From the NCBI GenBank assembly GCA_015680685.1, contig MNCI01025089.1, positions 1,108,301 through 1,172,300 of the forward strand: DNA of 64,000 nucleotides. Reading direction: 5' to 3'. Of this stretch, positions 24,174 through 35,070 are shown in pieces (the stretch's first letter is position 1; the number at the start of each line of letters is the position of its first letter). The DNA is from Gnetum montanum. Taxonomy: Eukaryota > Streptophyta > Gnetopsida > Gnetales > Gnetaceae. The position numbers and the translations under genes were made by a program. Below the pieces are notes generated by a model. The model did not search any database. It saw only the letters and a program-made list of their open reading frames with translations, and was not told the DNA's origin.

Positions 24174-24174
24174 N
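24174..24174. other. Assembly N between RNase H and RT
   Basis: A single N lies exactly between the end of the extra RNase H and the 'EIYLDD' core of RT. The fingers and the first half of RT, about 200 codons, are absent, so the N probably hides missing sequence and is not one unknown base. Confidence 0.7.
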
Positions 24175-24189
24175 GGCTACAGATCTAAC

Positions 24190-24960
24190 TTTTAAGGGTT
24201 TGATAGGAAATTTTTTTTGAGATTTATCTAGATGATATTACCATTTATTTAAAGAGAAAAGAAGATCATATGAGTCATCTTCAACAAATTTTTAATAGCA
24301 ATCAGGATTATGACATTTCTTTGAATCCTAAGAAGGGCATTTTTTAAGATAAAGTCTTGAAGCTTGTTGGGATATATAATCTACTAGAAAGGTATAATGA
24401 TGGATAAAACAAAAATCCAAGCTATTCAGAATATTAAGCACCCAACCAACAAAAATTTCCTTAGATTCTTCTTTAAAAAAATTAATTTTGTTAAGAAGTT
24501 TATACCACGATTTACAAAGATTACCAAACCTTTGATATACATGCTCATGAAGGATGTGCAAGTCAGGAGGATACTTGAATCAAATAACACATTAATAGAA
24601 ACTAAGAAGGCTATCCAAGAAGCTCCATATTTAGTTAAATATAAATTAAAATAGGATTTTTAGTTATATTATTTTTTCTTTGAGTGATTTGATTACTATA
24701 TTTCTAAGTTAGAAGAAAAATGGTTACGACAAACCAATTAAATTTTTTGGTTATTAGCTTAAAGGTTCTAAGTTAAATTATTTAGGTTTGGAAAAAAAAG
24801 CATAGGCTGTTATTAAAGTGCTAATGCATTTCAAATATTATTTAGAAAGAACTTCAATCCATATCATGATAATGGAGCTTGATGTTAAGCAATTTCTAGC
24901 TTAAAATGAAATTGGGTTGAAAAGAGGAAACTAGATTGCTAAGCTTCAATGATTCAAAAT
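24190..24960 (+). pseudogene. Reverse transcriptase C-terminal half and RNase H
   Basis: Straight after the N, the translation reads 'EIYLDDITIYLK', the RT catalytic YLDD box. Then come 'ISLNPKKGIF' and the FIP-type thumb motif ('KKFIPRF' with 'ITKPL', open at 24397-24654), all in family order. RNase H follows as 'YYISKLEEKW' and 'VLMHFKYYLE'. These match the RT-RNase H of plant Ty3 polyproteins in which an FDGS domain precedes RT (recalled, not searched). Several stops interrupt it. Confidence 0.7.
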
Positions 24961-25079
24961 TTTCTTAGGATTATGAAAAATAATGAAAGAAATGGTATTA
25001 GCCAAATTAATGATCAAAGAAGCTGAAATTTGTATATTAAATTCCAATAGTAAAAATTAGTATGATGAAATTTTAGAGT

Positions 25080-26290
25080 TCTTTGCTTGAAGGGAAGTCC
25101 CAAATAATTTGATTATAATCCAAAGAAGAACTTTTCTTAAAAAGATAAATAAGTTTCTAATGAAATATGGAATCTTATATAGGAAGTATTTTAATGGAGT
25201 TTTGTTAGAATGTATCAAGAATAATCAAATTGAGCTTGTGTTAGACCAGTTTCATGACCATGCAAACTTGTTTTCTGATTCACAAAAATCCACTATGTAG
25301 CACATATTACATTATGAATTTTATTGGCCTATAATGTCTTAGGATATTAACTGGATGATCCAATTTTGTTTCAAATGTCAAATTCATTGACCAAAAATTA
25401 GGAAAGCTAGTGCTTCTCTAAAATCAATAATTACAAAAAAACCATTTCAACAATGGGGATTAGATTTTATTGGAAAAATTACTCCATCAAAAGCTTGAGT
25501 TAAGTTTATTCTTATAACTACAAATTATTTTACCAAGTGGATAGAAGAAAAATCTTTGAAGCGAACTTCGGCTTCAAATGTAATAAGGTTTTTTGAAGAT
25601 CATATTCTAAACCATTTTGGTATGCCAGAAGTATTAGTATCAGGTAATGATCCTGCATGTTAGTCTAAAGAATTTATAAACTAGGCTCCTAAAAAATCTA
25701 TTTTTCTATTCTTCTTATCAAATTATTATCCTCAAGAAAATGGGTTAGCCAAATCTACAAATAAGAAGCTTATTTCCAATATAGAAAGATCAATGGAAGG
25801 GAGTTCAAGGAATTGGCATAATTATCTACAATCAACTTCATGAATAAATCACATATGGATTAAGGGATCTATAGGCATCTCATCCTATAATCTACTCTAT
25901 GAAATAGGTTTAAGAATAACTAACAAAATCATCACATTAGGATCAAAGTTTGTATAGAAATATAGTAGAAAAAGGGACAAAGAGAAAAGTGTAATGTCTT
26001 TGCTTATGAGGAGAGAAGTTGAGATAGAAAAAGCTATAGATAATTTTTTGATAAATGCATCGCAAATCAAAATATGGTTCAATAGAAATTCTTTAAAAAG
26101 GGCATTCAAAGTAGGTAATTTTGTGTTACTTTTGAATACAGAAAGAAGAGGCAATCATAACAAATTTTTCTACTAAATGGATAGGGCGATTCGTTATTAG
26201 GAAACAAGTGTCAAATGATACATATAAGCTATTCATAATGGATGGAACTAAACTAAATTTTCAATTTAACACCATCTATCTCAAGCACTA
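25080..26290 (+). pseudogene. Integrase of the Tat-like element, inactive
   Basis: The open block 25109-25300 leads into an HHCC zinc site (HDHA...YWPIM...CFKC) at about 25250-25380. The catalytic core begins 'QQWGLDFIGK' (first Asp) near 25455 and includes 'YFTKWIEE', then 'GNDPAC' (second Asp) near 25645 and 'YYPQENGLAKSTNK' near 25727-25768. The catalytic Glu is replaced by Lys. The C-terminal part has 'FKVGNFVLLL' near 26105, the usual GD-L-V-L element. It would insert the cDNA in the nucleus; stops and the lost Glu make it dead. Confidence 0.75.
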
Positions 26291-26620
26291 CTTTGGGTAA
26301 CTATCCAATACTTGAAAGAACTGAGAGAAAATGAAGATTGTAAACATGTAAATACTAGTTCCTATCGAAGTTAATAAATAAATTGCATGGGATTTTCATA
26401 CTTTCAAACCTTAAACTTAATAGGAATTTTTCCTTGAAAGGATTTGCTTTTGAAATCTTTGTCTACAATTTCTTTAAGTACCTAAGTTACCTTGTACAAA
26501 TTCTAGAAGGATTTTTGGTCATCATTATATATAACTCCAAAAATATCATTGATTATTGAATCAAAAATTCTAGAAGGATTGAGAGATTCCCATTTCAAGA
26601 GTTTAGCCTATTCATTTTAA

Positions 26621-26645
26621 AAGAGGAAAAATGGAGGGTAAGAAA
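26621..26645 (+). other. Polypurine tract of the Tat-like element
   Basis: A 25-base, nearly pure A/G stretch (aagaggaaaaatggagggta then agaaa) ends directly at the TG of the right LTR. This fixes both the strand and the LTR start. Confidence 0.75.
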
Positions 26646-28404
26646 TGTTATCACATTTCATTCAATAATGGAGTAAAGCTTAAGCTAGTTAAGATAAATT
26701 GTAAAAATTAGGGATGGTTCTTTAGTTGAATATAAATCTATATAAGAAATAGACTCTATATCTCAGAATAATTTAGGGCTTTCAATTAAGGGAGCAAAAG
26801 GCTCAAGTCATGATTGTGATTTTGAGTTTCAAAGATTTGAAGCCAAGTTTTGGTAAGAGCTATACATGAATGAAGGTTTGGGACTAAATATCAAAAGTGA
26901 GAATTAAAAATGAGTGCAAAAATACTTTTTCATCTTTGCCATGTAGTAGAGCTCATGGAATAACACTAGACTTGGATTATTAGACTTATTTCTCTATGTG
27001 ACATCTAATAATCTTTAACATTTGATTTACTTGTATATAAACTAAGATTTTTCATACAAGATAACACCCTAAATAGAGCTAATTCATGAGCTAGGATTTC
27101 TATTTAAATTCAACATCACATAAATGATTAAAATAGCTACCAAGGAAAAAGCTTCTACAAATTTTTCCTGGCTAAAGAAATTGCTCTTTTCAGTTCGAGT
27201 TTCTAAAAATTGATAGATAGAGTTCTGGGAGAAATTTCATCTCAAGAAAGGACTAGAATTAGAACAAAACATTGAAACCCTCATGTCAGAAGAAAGGGCT
27301 CAATCCAAATCTAAAGAAGGGATTAATGGAGTGAATTTGTCATGTCAGCTTGTAGAGGAAGTTCATAGAACTAAAAAAAAAAGAGCTCTAAAAAATGGTT
27401 ATATGAGCTAGTGCAAAAATTAACCTCACCACATTAACATCTAAAAAATATTTCACTCAAAGAGCTTAAATCTAGTTCCATGAGCCAGTCTTGCCACATT
27501 AGCTATAAAACCAATTTATAGAGTTGGGACTTAGTCCTATGAAAAGCTCACAATAATCTCTACCATGTATACATTTACATAGAATAGATTTGTAGAACCT
27601 AAAACTAGCTCTGTGAAATGGTTTTATGATCCACATTAGTTTCTGGATCTACTTTAACATGTTAGTGGTTTGTAGAGCTAATTCGTAGAACCAAATTAGC
27701 CTTGAATTGGTTCTACCATGTTAACTTCTACCACATCAATCCCTTCATAGAGTTAGTTCCTAGAATAAAATTTCTATTTTGTGAGTAGGCACTAGATCAA
27801 TTCTACCACATCAGCATATACCATGTTAGGTAATTCATAGAGCTAGATTTTTGTTCTATGAGTGAGCTTTGTCATGTCAACATCTGCTATGTCAACCTCC
27901 TCATAGAGCCAACTCGTAGAGTTAAATTTTAATTTTGTGAGTGAATGTTGTATCCATTCTACCACATCATCATCTGCAACATTACCTCACTAGTAGATCC
28001 AATCCACAAAACTAAAATTCTATTCTATGAGCAATTTCTATGTCGATTCTACCACATTAGCATATGCCATGTTAGCTCACTTGTAGAACTAGTTCATAGG
28101 ACCAAATTTCTATTCTACAAATATGCTTAAAATTAGTTTTACAAGCCATGTTATTAGAGCATATTGAGAAAATCTTATTTGTAGAACTAGAATGCAACTC
28201 TACAAAGTAGGCACTAAAGAACTTTACCATGTCATCCTTCAAGTAGAGTGGATTTGTGGAATTGAAACGTAGCTCTACAAAATGATTCTACAAGACACAT
28301 CAACTCTATGAATCATCCTCATCATTTCATCTTCTTTGTAGAATGAAATTGTAGAACCAAAAATTAGTTTTACAATAAGCTCACCTTTCCATCCTACAAG
28401 CCAT
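26646..28404 (+). repeat. 3' LTR of the Tat-like element, truncated
   Basis: It parallels 18220-19862, including the degenerate ~90 bp array (27340-28404). The match ends at 'catcctacaagccatg'; from 28405 the sequence is the RNase H end of a minus-strand Athila relic. The remaining ~1 kb or more of the LTR is missing. Confidence 0.75.
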
Positions 28405-28439
28405 GACAACATTCATTAGGATTCTCCTAAGTGAGTAGA

Positions 28440-29690
28440 TAGGATAATAATTTATCATACCAATTTGTGATTCTAGAAAGAATTGTGATTTCAGTTGCCT
28501 TTACAAAAAGTAACTCATATAGAAATTAATAAGATAAAGGTTCTTCATTAATCTTGTTATCTAAACTTAACTAAGATAAATGATTACCATTAACATTTTC
28601 AATTTCCTTTTTGTCCACCATTGTTATATCAAATTCTATAGGATCATCAGCCATCATATGATATAAGGATTCATTGTCAATTCATTCATGAGAAAGCCAA
28701 TGGCACTATGATTAGTGTGTATGAAAACTAGATATCTAAGCACATAGTTCCTAAATTTTTCAAGAGCATACAACACAATAATTAATTCTTTTTTTATCAT
28801 GGTGTAGTTGAGCTATGCACCTACAATGGTCCTACTAGCAAAATGGATGCAATATGCACATTTGTGCTCATCCATTTATGTAAGTACTACTCCAAAGAGA
28901 TAATTAGATGCATCTATCATGATGTGAAATGGTTTGAACCAATATAGTACTCGTAGGATGGTTGTTTCTATGAGCTTTTGCTTTAAATTTTGCATCATTA
29001 TTAGTTAGCTCAACCAGTCACTCATCAATTTCAAAGAAATTTTTGATGAAGTGCCTATAGTAACTTATGTATCTAAGGAATGACTTCATATCCTTGATTA
29101 CTTAAGATTATTTGAAAATTCCTTGTATGATCCTTATCTTTTCTAGATCCATCTCAATGCATTTTTCTAAGATCTAGTGTCCAAGGCCAATGCACTCTTG
29201 AACCCTTAAGTGGCTCTTCTGCTAGTTGAACCTTAGGTTAGTTTTCACACACTATTTTAGTACTTGCTTAAGATGATCCATTGGATATTGACATCATAGG
29301 TGGAGAATTCATTCTTAAAGACTTCCATCCTAGTGTTAATTTGTTGTTGAAAGATGCTCAAAACAAGATGTTACAAAGTTGGACGGGCATTACATAGACT
29401 AAAAGGCATCTTTTTATATAAAAAGGTCCCCTATGGACTTATAAATGTAGTTTTGGCTTGGTCTTCTGGTGTACTTTGGATTTGGTTATAATAACTATAC
29501 CCATCTAGAAAACTGTAATACCTATGACCTATTATGGTGTCCAATACTTGATCCATAAATGGTAAAGGAAAATTATCCTTAAAGGTATCCATGTTTAATA
29601 GCTTAAAATCTATATAGATCTTTGTTGCCCTTCTTTTTTTTGGTAAAATGACAAGTGGAATCACCCACTCAATGTCTACCATAGGATAGA
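28440..29690 (-). pseudogene. Athila-type RT and RNase H remnant
   Basis: The open block 29431-29682 gives the RT fingers: 'VIPLVILPKKRR', 'IDFKLLNMDTFKDNFPLPFMD', 'SFLDGYSYYNQI' and the T-F-I-S-P end. Next comes 'LYKKMPFSLCNA', the GTFAYRRMPFGLCNAPAT block that is typical of Athila RT. The catalytic MDD is replaced by Lys-Asn-Glu at 29308-29316. RNase H follows with 'FHIMIDASNYLFGVVL', 'FASRTI', 'KELIIVLYALEKFRNYV' and 'HTNHSAI' (28620-28930). Many stops; inactive. Confidence 0.75.
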
Positions 29691-30196
29691 TGAGTCCAAA
29701 TTTTAAGAGCTTTTTTATCTCTTTTTAATTACTCGCTTTAATTTTGAATTTAACCTTATTTGTCATTGTATTTTGGGCTTGATAGTAGAGTCTATGTAGA
29801 TTTGATGCTAGCATATGTGTGGATATACTGCTATGATTTCATCATATGACCAAGAAAAGGCTACCTAGCATTTATTCACTACTCTCAGCAACTTCTCTTT
29901 CTGCTTCTTAGTCGGGTGGACATTGATAATTACTAGTCTTCCATTATTTAAGAACACATATCCTAAGGATTTCAATAATTTTTTCAGTTCCAAGAATTCT
30001 AGTTTATAGGTTTCTAGAATTTTTAGCTCTCTCCAATCTACCTATGCATTCTTTATTTTTCCATATTTAAGAGTTGGGTGCCTTCTTGTTTTGTGATTCT
30101 CGAGTATAAGCATCTTTGAATACCAGAAGATTTGGCACACATTTTACATGTTGTGATGAATATACTTTTGATTGCCCATATCTTCTTTATGCAATT

Positions 30197-30640
30197 TCAC
30201 CCAATGTTACTATATGCAATGCATGGAACTCTCTTCTTCTCTATATTTCCAAATTCATTTTCCTTAGAGGTTTGCAATGAGAGGTCTTTCATTCCTAACT
30301 TAGCATCAATGGTACTTAGGCAAGCTCTTTCCATAATAATTGGGAAGTCCCCTTTACAATTGTCCACATGAATTACTAGGAAATTTACTAGATATGACCA
30401 TCCACTAATAGTGGTCATAATGTCCTTTATCAATCCTAATTAAAATGTAATGGATTGACCTACAAGTTTCAACATAATATTACACTTTTTGAATGGAGGT
30501 AGATTCCATGTCCTATACATTTCCTAGAAAATAAAATTCATGTTGGAACTTGAGTCTAATAGAGACCTATATAGGTCATTTCTTATAATCTTTAAATAAA
30601 TCAAGGAACTTACAAGATCAAATCTTTTCCTAGGAAGGTT
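30197..30640 (-). pseudogene. Athila-type protease remnant
   Basis: It contains 'SLLDSSSNMNFI' near 30545, the active-site loop with Ser for Gly. The open block 30197-30433 has 'MERACLSTID' where the family has ILGRPWLST. It is the homologue of 7860-8330. Confidence 0.6.
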
Positions 30641-31400
30641 TCCTACCTTTATCTAATCTATCATGACATGGGTTAACATGATAGTTTGAATGTTTTGAGT
30701 TTTTTTTTCAAGGTGGCTTGGTAGATATTCCTTTGGTAATTTGAAAAACTTCTACGACCACAAATGTATGCAATGACTTAGGTGAACTATTAGGCTAAAG
30801 AATGGTTTTTTCAGAGGTTTCTGTTTAGAACCACTTGCAAGTTTATAGATCTTGTGGCATTTCACTATTAAGGATGTAAAGGCATTTTATCTTACATAGG
30901 TGCTACAAGTGGTAAAGGAGTCAAAATATGAGGTGCAAGGTGTTGTGAATGGTAAGCATTATATGCAAAGGGACATTTAGCTTGTGGAGTGGTAGGTCTC
31001 TAATATTTGGGAGGATAGTAATGATTCTAAGAGGTGTAGATAGTGAAGCCACTTAGTGACATTGGTTGTTGGACATAGTACCATAGCGATTTGGCTACTA
31101 GTAAGGATACTGCTACCTTAATGATGGCATTACCCATGATTGTGAGTTATGCCACTATTGATAGTAGTCTTGAGGCTGAGGTGGCATTCCACTTGGATAA
31201 TATTACTATTGATGGAACCATTCCCTATAGTTTCCTTAACAATAAAGCAACCTCCTAGGTACTTGACTTTTAACAAACTTTAAATTTAAGGCATACATCC
31301 CAAATTTGTATAACTATGACAAAATTAAGCAATAGTCCTTTGAATGCTTATATTGGCATATGTCACATCCTCTATTGTCTAAAATGAAAACTATTCCATT

Positions 31401-32777
31401 TTTCACAATGTACATTTAAAAAAATATTAGAAGGACTCAAATGTTTGGAAATTTCATGTATGACCTAGGTTATGCCACGTGTTTACCTTTATCCATATCT
31501 AGAGAAGGAGAAATGATGGATGATAAGCATTGGTCAAGCCTAAAAATAGTATAAAGACCAAGAAACCTAAATATGATATAAAAAAAAGACATGAATACTA
31601 TCTAATCTCAAGGAATCTCAATACAGAGCATGGCCATCATATTTAATCTCACGACAACAACTATTAAGTGTAATGATGAAAGTCATATTACAAAATTGAA
31701 AAGGAAAACAACTATTGCTTTTCCATTTAGAGACAACCATAAAGATGATTATCCCAATACAATTCAATTAAATAAATTCTTTTATTTAATTTTACTATGC
31801 TAGCTAGTTTGAGAATCCTAAGAGTCTTACAAGACTAGGACTCTACAAGTCACTTTCTTCATTTGATTTTCACCACATATAATACCTTAAAATATAGATA
31901 AAAAATTCAATTATCTTATAATTCCTATAAGAAAGCATGGTTTGACATTAAATTGAAGACAAAAGAAGTGTAGAAGTCCTTTCAAGTGTCATTACTCGTA
32001 CTACACTTGTAGGTGTTATGTGAACACTAAAGTTAATCTATCTTGAATCTAATCTCATTTCCTTGTTAAGTTAGGGTTGTATGATAACATCAAATGGTTT
32101 TTTTCAAAAGCTACACCAGAAGAACCCAATCAAGTTTCATAATCAATTCAAAATGTGTGTTGCATAAAATGCATAATTTAAGTCCAAATCCTTGGATGAA
32201 GTATGTAGGCATGGAACGAACAAAAAAACCTTTCCTCTTAGAGTACATACATTTCTTTCAAGATACCAAAAGAGCTAATCTCCTTTGCATGGTTTTGGTT
32301 CCACTAGCTAGAAGACTAACCAAAGAAACCACTTTAGATGAATTATCATTGGTATATTTTCATTGGTGACATTATGTCTCACTATCCTAATTTAACAAGT
32401 GATGGGTTGGAATTCAACACAACCTTACAAAGAATAGACTCCTCAACCAATAGTTTAGGAGGTAGGGGACCAAAAGACTAGAGATACTTTTTATGGAAAT
32501 TATCAACTCTAAAGTTGTTCCCCACCCAAAGGACCCTACCCTTAGCTATTATTTTGGTTTGCTTTAGTCCAAGTTCAAGTTATCATTATTTGACTTCAAT
32601 GCTTATGATAGATGCATAGTTGGTTGCATTAAATTTCTTATTAGTAACAACCAAGACATATGTTCACTTTGCTATTACCCCTACTAAATGAGCAAAAGTG
32701 ATTTCTTACTAATAAATAAGTTCGATATAAAGTTACTATTTATATAAGTCTATAATCGAAGGCTTGATGAAAAGCAA
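31401..32777. other. Unassigned AT-rich DNA
   Basis: Similarity to Athila gag fades after about 31400. The plus-strand open frame at 32094-32369 (91 codons) has no recognisable motif and no supporting context. Confidence 0.4.
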
Positions 32778-33670
32778 TAATGAGCAGCAAGTAGATCATA
32801 TGCCCAACCATATCAATCACTACACATTCATACATGATCCAATCGAATTCTGTGGACTTATAGCCTTCTAAGTACACTAGTCTCTAGAAAGTGAAAGTAA
32901 CCATTGCAATCATTGTCTTTCAAATTACACTTGTGAAACATAAAGGTATGGTTAAGTGCAACTCAAGCATATGATTTTTGTCATTTTTATGTTTTATGTT
33001 CTAAGTCACCTAAGAATAAAGAATACAGAATTAAAGATATTTAATTACTCATTTGATATAGCTAGCTAATATTTAACTAATCCTAGCATAAGCATTCATT
33101 CCCATTACCATACACATCCTGAACACATTTAATGCTACTAGGTTACCAAACATTAAGTGTTACTGGGATCACCAAGCAACAAGTGTATACTTGAAGTGGT
33201 CATACTTATGTGCTTAATTTATAACTATTTAATCTAGCTTTGTTTATTTCATAATCAATTATTTAATTACTTAAAGCATTAAAAATTTGCATAAAATACT
33301 AAATGCATAAAGGAAATAAATAATCTATTTTAAAGTGCTGCAAGGTTTATCAGAAAGCTCATATTTATTGTCACACACATTGTCATGCTCAAGTACGATA
33401 GTGCTTGAATAAAGATCCATACACTCTTTGACTCCTACTATGGGCACTTAGAAAAACATTATAACTTTCAAGTGGAAAAATTGCTACAAGTTTGCTACAA
33501 CTATAACAAAAGATGTCATAAACATAGTGGGTGAGCATGTATTTATAGGAGAAAATAGACACTGCATCAACAAGGTCATGTCAATGCATCAAATCATACA
33601 TTGACATAGCTACATTGACAAGGTCATGTCAATGGGACCACATCAATGTAATCCATGGCATGATTCATCA
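32778..33670 (-). repeat. Diverged Athila-like LTR
   Basis: It aligns in order with the LTRs of the 5.84 kb element: a 'taatgagcagc' start, 'gatccaatcgaattctgtgg', 'tatggttaagt', 'gtgctgcaaggtttatc', 'gcttgaataaagatcc', the TATA box (33540-33548) and the 'ttcatca' end. The GATATC palindromes are replaced by repeated 'gtcaatg'/'cattgac' words at 33575-33655. A C-rich tract follows, so it is the 3' LTR of an element to its right. It is clearly older than the other copies. Confidence 0.7.
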
Positions 33671-33916
33671 TATCCCCATGACTGAATGAAAATATGTCCT
33701 TGAGTGAACAAAAGGAGAAATAAGTTTTTGAAAAAAAATTGGGAAGGTATGGGAGTATTGACTAACTATTGACATACATAAACACAAATAAACAATAAGT
33801 GCCCGAGTGTACAAATTTACAATCATTACAAAATTTTAGTGTTTACAACAAAAAAATTAAACACCAAGATAAAAATGACAAACACAATTCCTCTAATGGT
33901 GCAAATATGAGGAGGA
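33671..33916 (-). mobile_element. 3' internal tail of the third Athila-like copy
   Basis: It begins with the polypurine tract (minus strand CATGGGGATA) and contains the family words 'attgggaaggtatgg' and 'cattacaaaattttagtgtttac', also seen after 6860. Confidence 0.55.
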
Positions 33917-35070
33917 ATTTTAAATGGTCCTAGATGGTGGAGGTTCATAAGGTTCTGAAGGACTTTCTCCTACTTCAAGCGTACATAGTGGTTGAGATGG
34001 TTGTGGTTGACCTATGATAGTTGCAATTTCTAGTGAAAGACAAAAGGCATCTAACAATGCTTTCATCTTCTCCTCCTTAGTTTTAGGATCATTCATGGTC
34101 CATGCTACATTGCAAATGTGGACTAGTGTGGGAACATCCCAAGGAAAGGGCCTTATCAAAAATAGCTCCTTAGCATTGATGGACTAGGTAGCAAAAAGTT
34201 TACATTCAACATTGAATGCCTTTACTACATTCTACAACTCCTAGTAGTGATTCATTCTCCTAGCTAGGTTCTAATATGTAGACCATTGATCAGTGAAGCG
34301 TTGCATGAGAACATCAAGTTCTACATTTACCGCCTCAAGCTTTTGCTTAGTGTCTTTGAGATACTTGAACTTTATTTCGTATAACATGTATGAGCTGGCC
34401 ACCTATCAAATTTTCATAACAGAGATTGGCAAGCTTTATATACTCCATCATCTCCTTGATCTATAGCTCCTTCATGCAAGTTTTCACTTTGTTTTGGTTG
34501 TTGAGCCCATTAAAGATAGGCTACCAGACATCACCTCCTTCCTTGAGTTGCTAGAGGGCCATATTAACATTCTCCTTTTTCATTTGAATATGTTTCTCAT
34601 TAATTTCTTTTTGTACACCAACCTGATCTCCATAGTGATTTTTAACTCTCTCAAACTTGAGAGCCTCATTTTTCTAGGTGGCTACCTCTATTGTAGATTT
34701 ATGGCAAAGGTCCCGCACTTCCTTCATGGAGAGACTTCTATTTTTGACTACCAATCTCCTTAGTTCATTGTTCACCCTAGCTAGCTACTCTTGTTTTTAA
34801 TGGATAAAATCTTTCATTTGTTGCTTCTACACATTAACATTCTGTAGGCAATGATTTTTTGTGGTCAAAGTTACATTCTCCTAGCAAGTTTGGTCCAAGG
34901 CCTTTTGGATATTATACATGGTGGCATCTTCCAAGGAATGATCAAAGACCACTGTCTCCTTGGTGTCCTCAAACTTTTTGAGCTTGTCCTAAATATTTTT
35001 AAAAGCTTCATCACATGTCAATGTAGGGTTCTTTAGGTACCCTTGAGATCCTTTTCAGAGTTTGTGAAAC
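33917..35070 (-). pseudogene. Unidentified coiled-coil-like ORF in the env position of an Athila-like element
   Basis: The minus strand can be read as about 380 codons of coherent, charged, hydrophilic protein with only scattered stops and one or two frame changes. Parts near 34800-34450 contain 'ARVNNELRRLVVKNRSL', 'NEALKFERVKNHYGD' and 'KEINEKHIQMKKENVN', with heptad-like spacing of L, V and I. The C-terminal open block 33920-34159 begins 'MIRPFPWDVPTLVHICNVAW' and ends in a proline-rich tail. It lies between the LTR at 32778-33670 and unassigned DNA, just where Athila elements can carry an extra ORF after pol. I know of no gag, pol or env motif in it and no signal peptide or membrane segment is evident. 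Captured host sequence is another possibility. Confidence 0.45.

Larger units (their letters stand above)
18220..28404 (+). mobile_element. Long Tat-like Ty3 LTR retrotransposon, decayed, right LTR truncated
   Basis: Similar direct repeats start at 18220 (TGTCATATTTTAGCC) and 26646 (TGTTATCACATTTC) and run in parallel until 28404, where similarity to the left copy (at about 19862) stops abruptly. Between them, in plus-strand order, are a gag-like domain, an acidic linker, protease, an RNase H of the extra (FDGS) type, RT, RNase H and integrase, then a polypurine tract. The LTR is well over 1.7 kb, which fits the long-LTR Tat/Ogre group, and so does the extra RNase H (family knowledge). All domains carry many stops. 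No target duplication can be tested because the right end is lost. Confidence 0.8.
28405..31400 (-). mobile_element. Athila-like relic with pol, relative of the 5.84 kb element
   Basis: On the minus strand it shows the end of gag (31390 to about 30650), protease, RT and RNase H, running to the junction at 28405. The stretch 30420-30720 aligns with 8080-8360 of the 5.84 kb element ('ttcctaggaaggtttcctacct' against 'ttcctgggaaggtggcctacct'), and 31300-31390 aligns with 8965-9055. It is older and more diverged, and its LTR is not next to it. Integrase is absent. Confidence 0.7.

Noticed and set aside
32778-33670. 5' LTR of the Athila relic at 28405-31400
   Set aside because: The polypurine tract lies to its right and no primer site or gag start is recognisable to its left, so it belongs to the element on its right.
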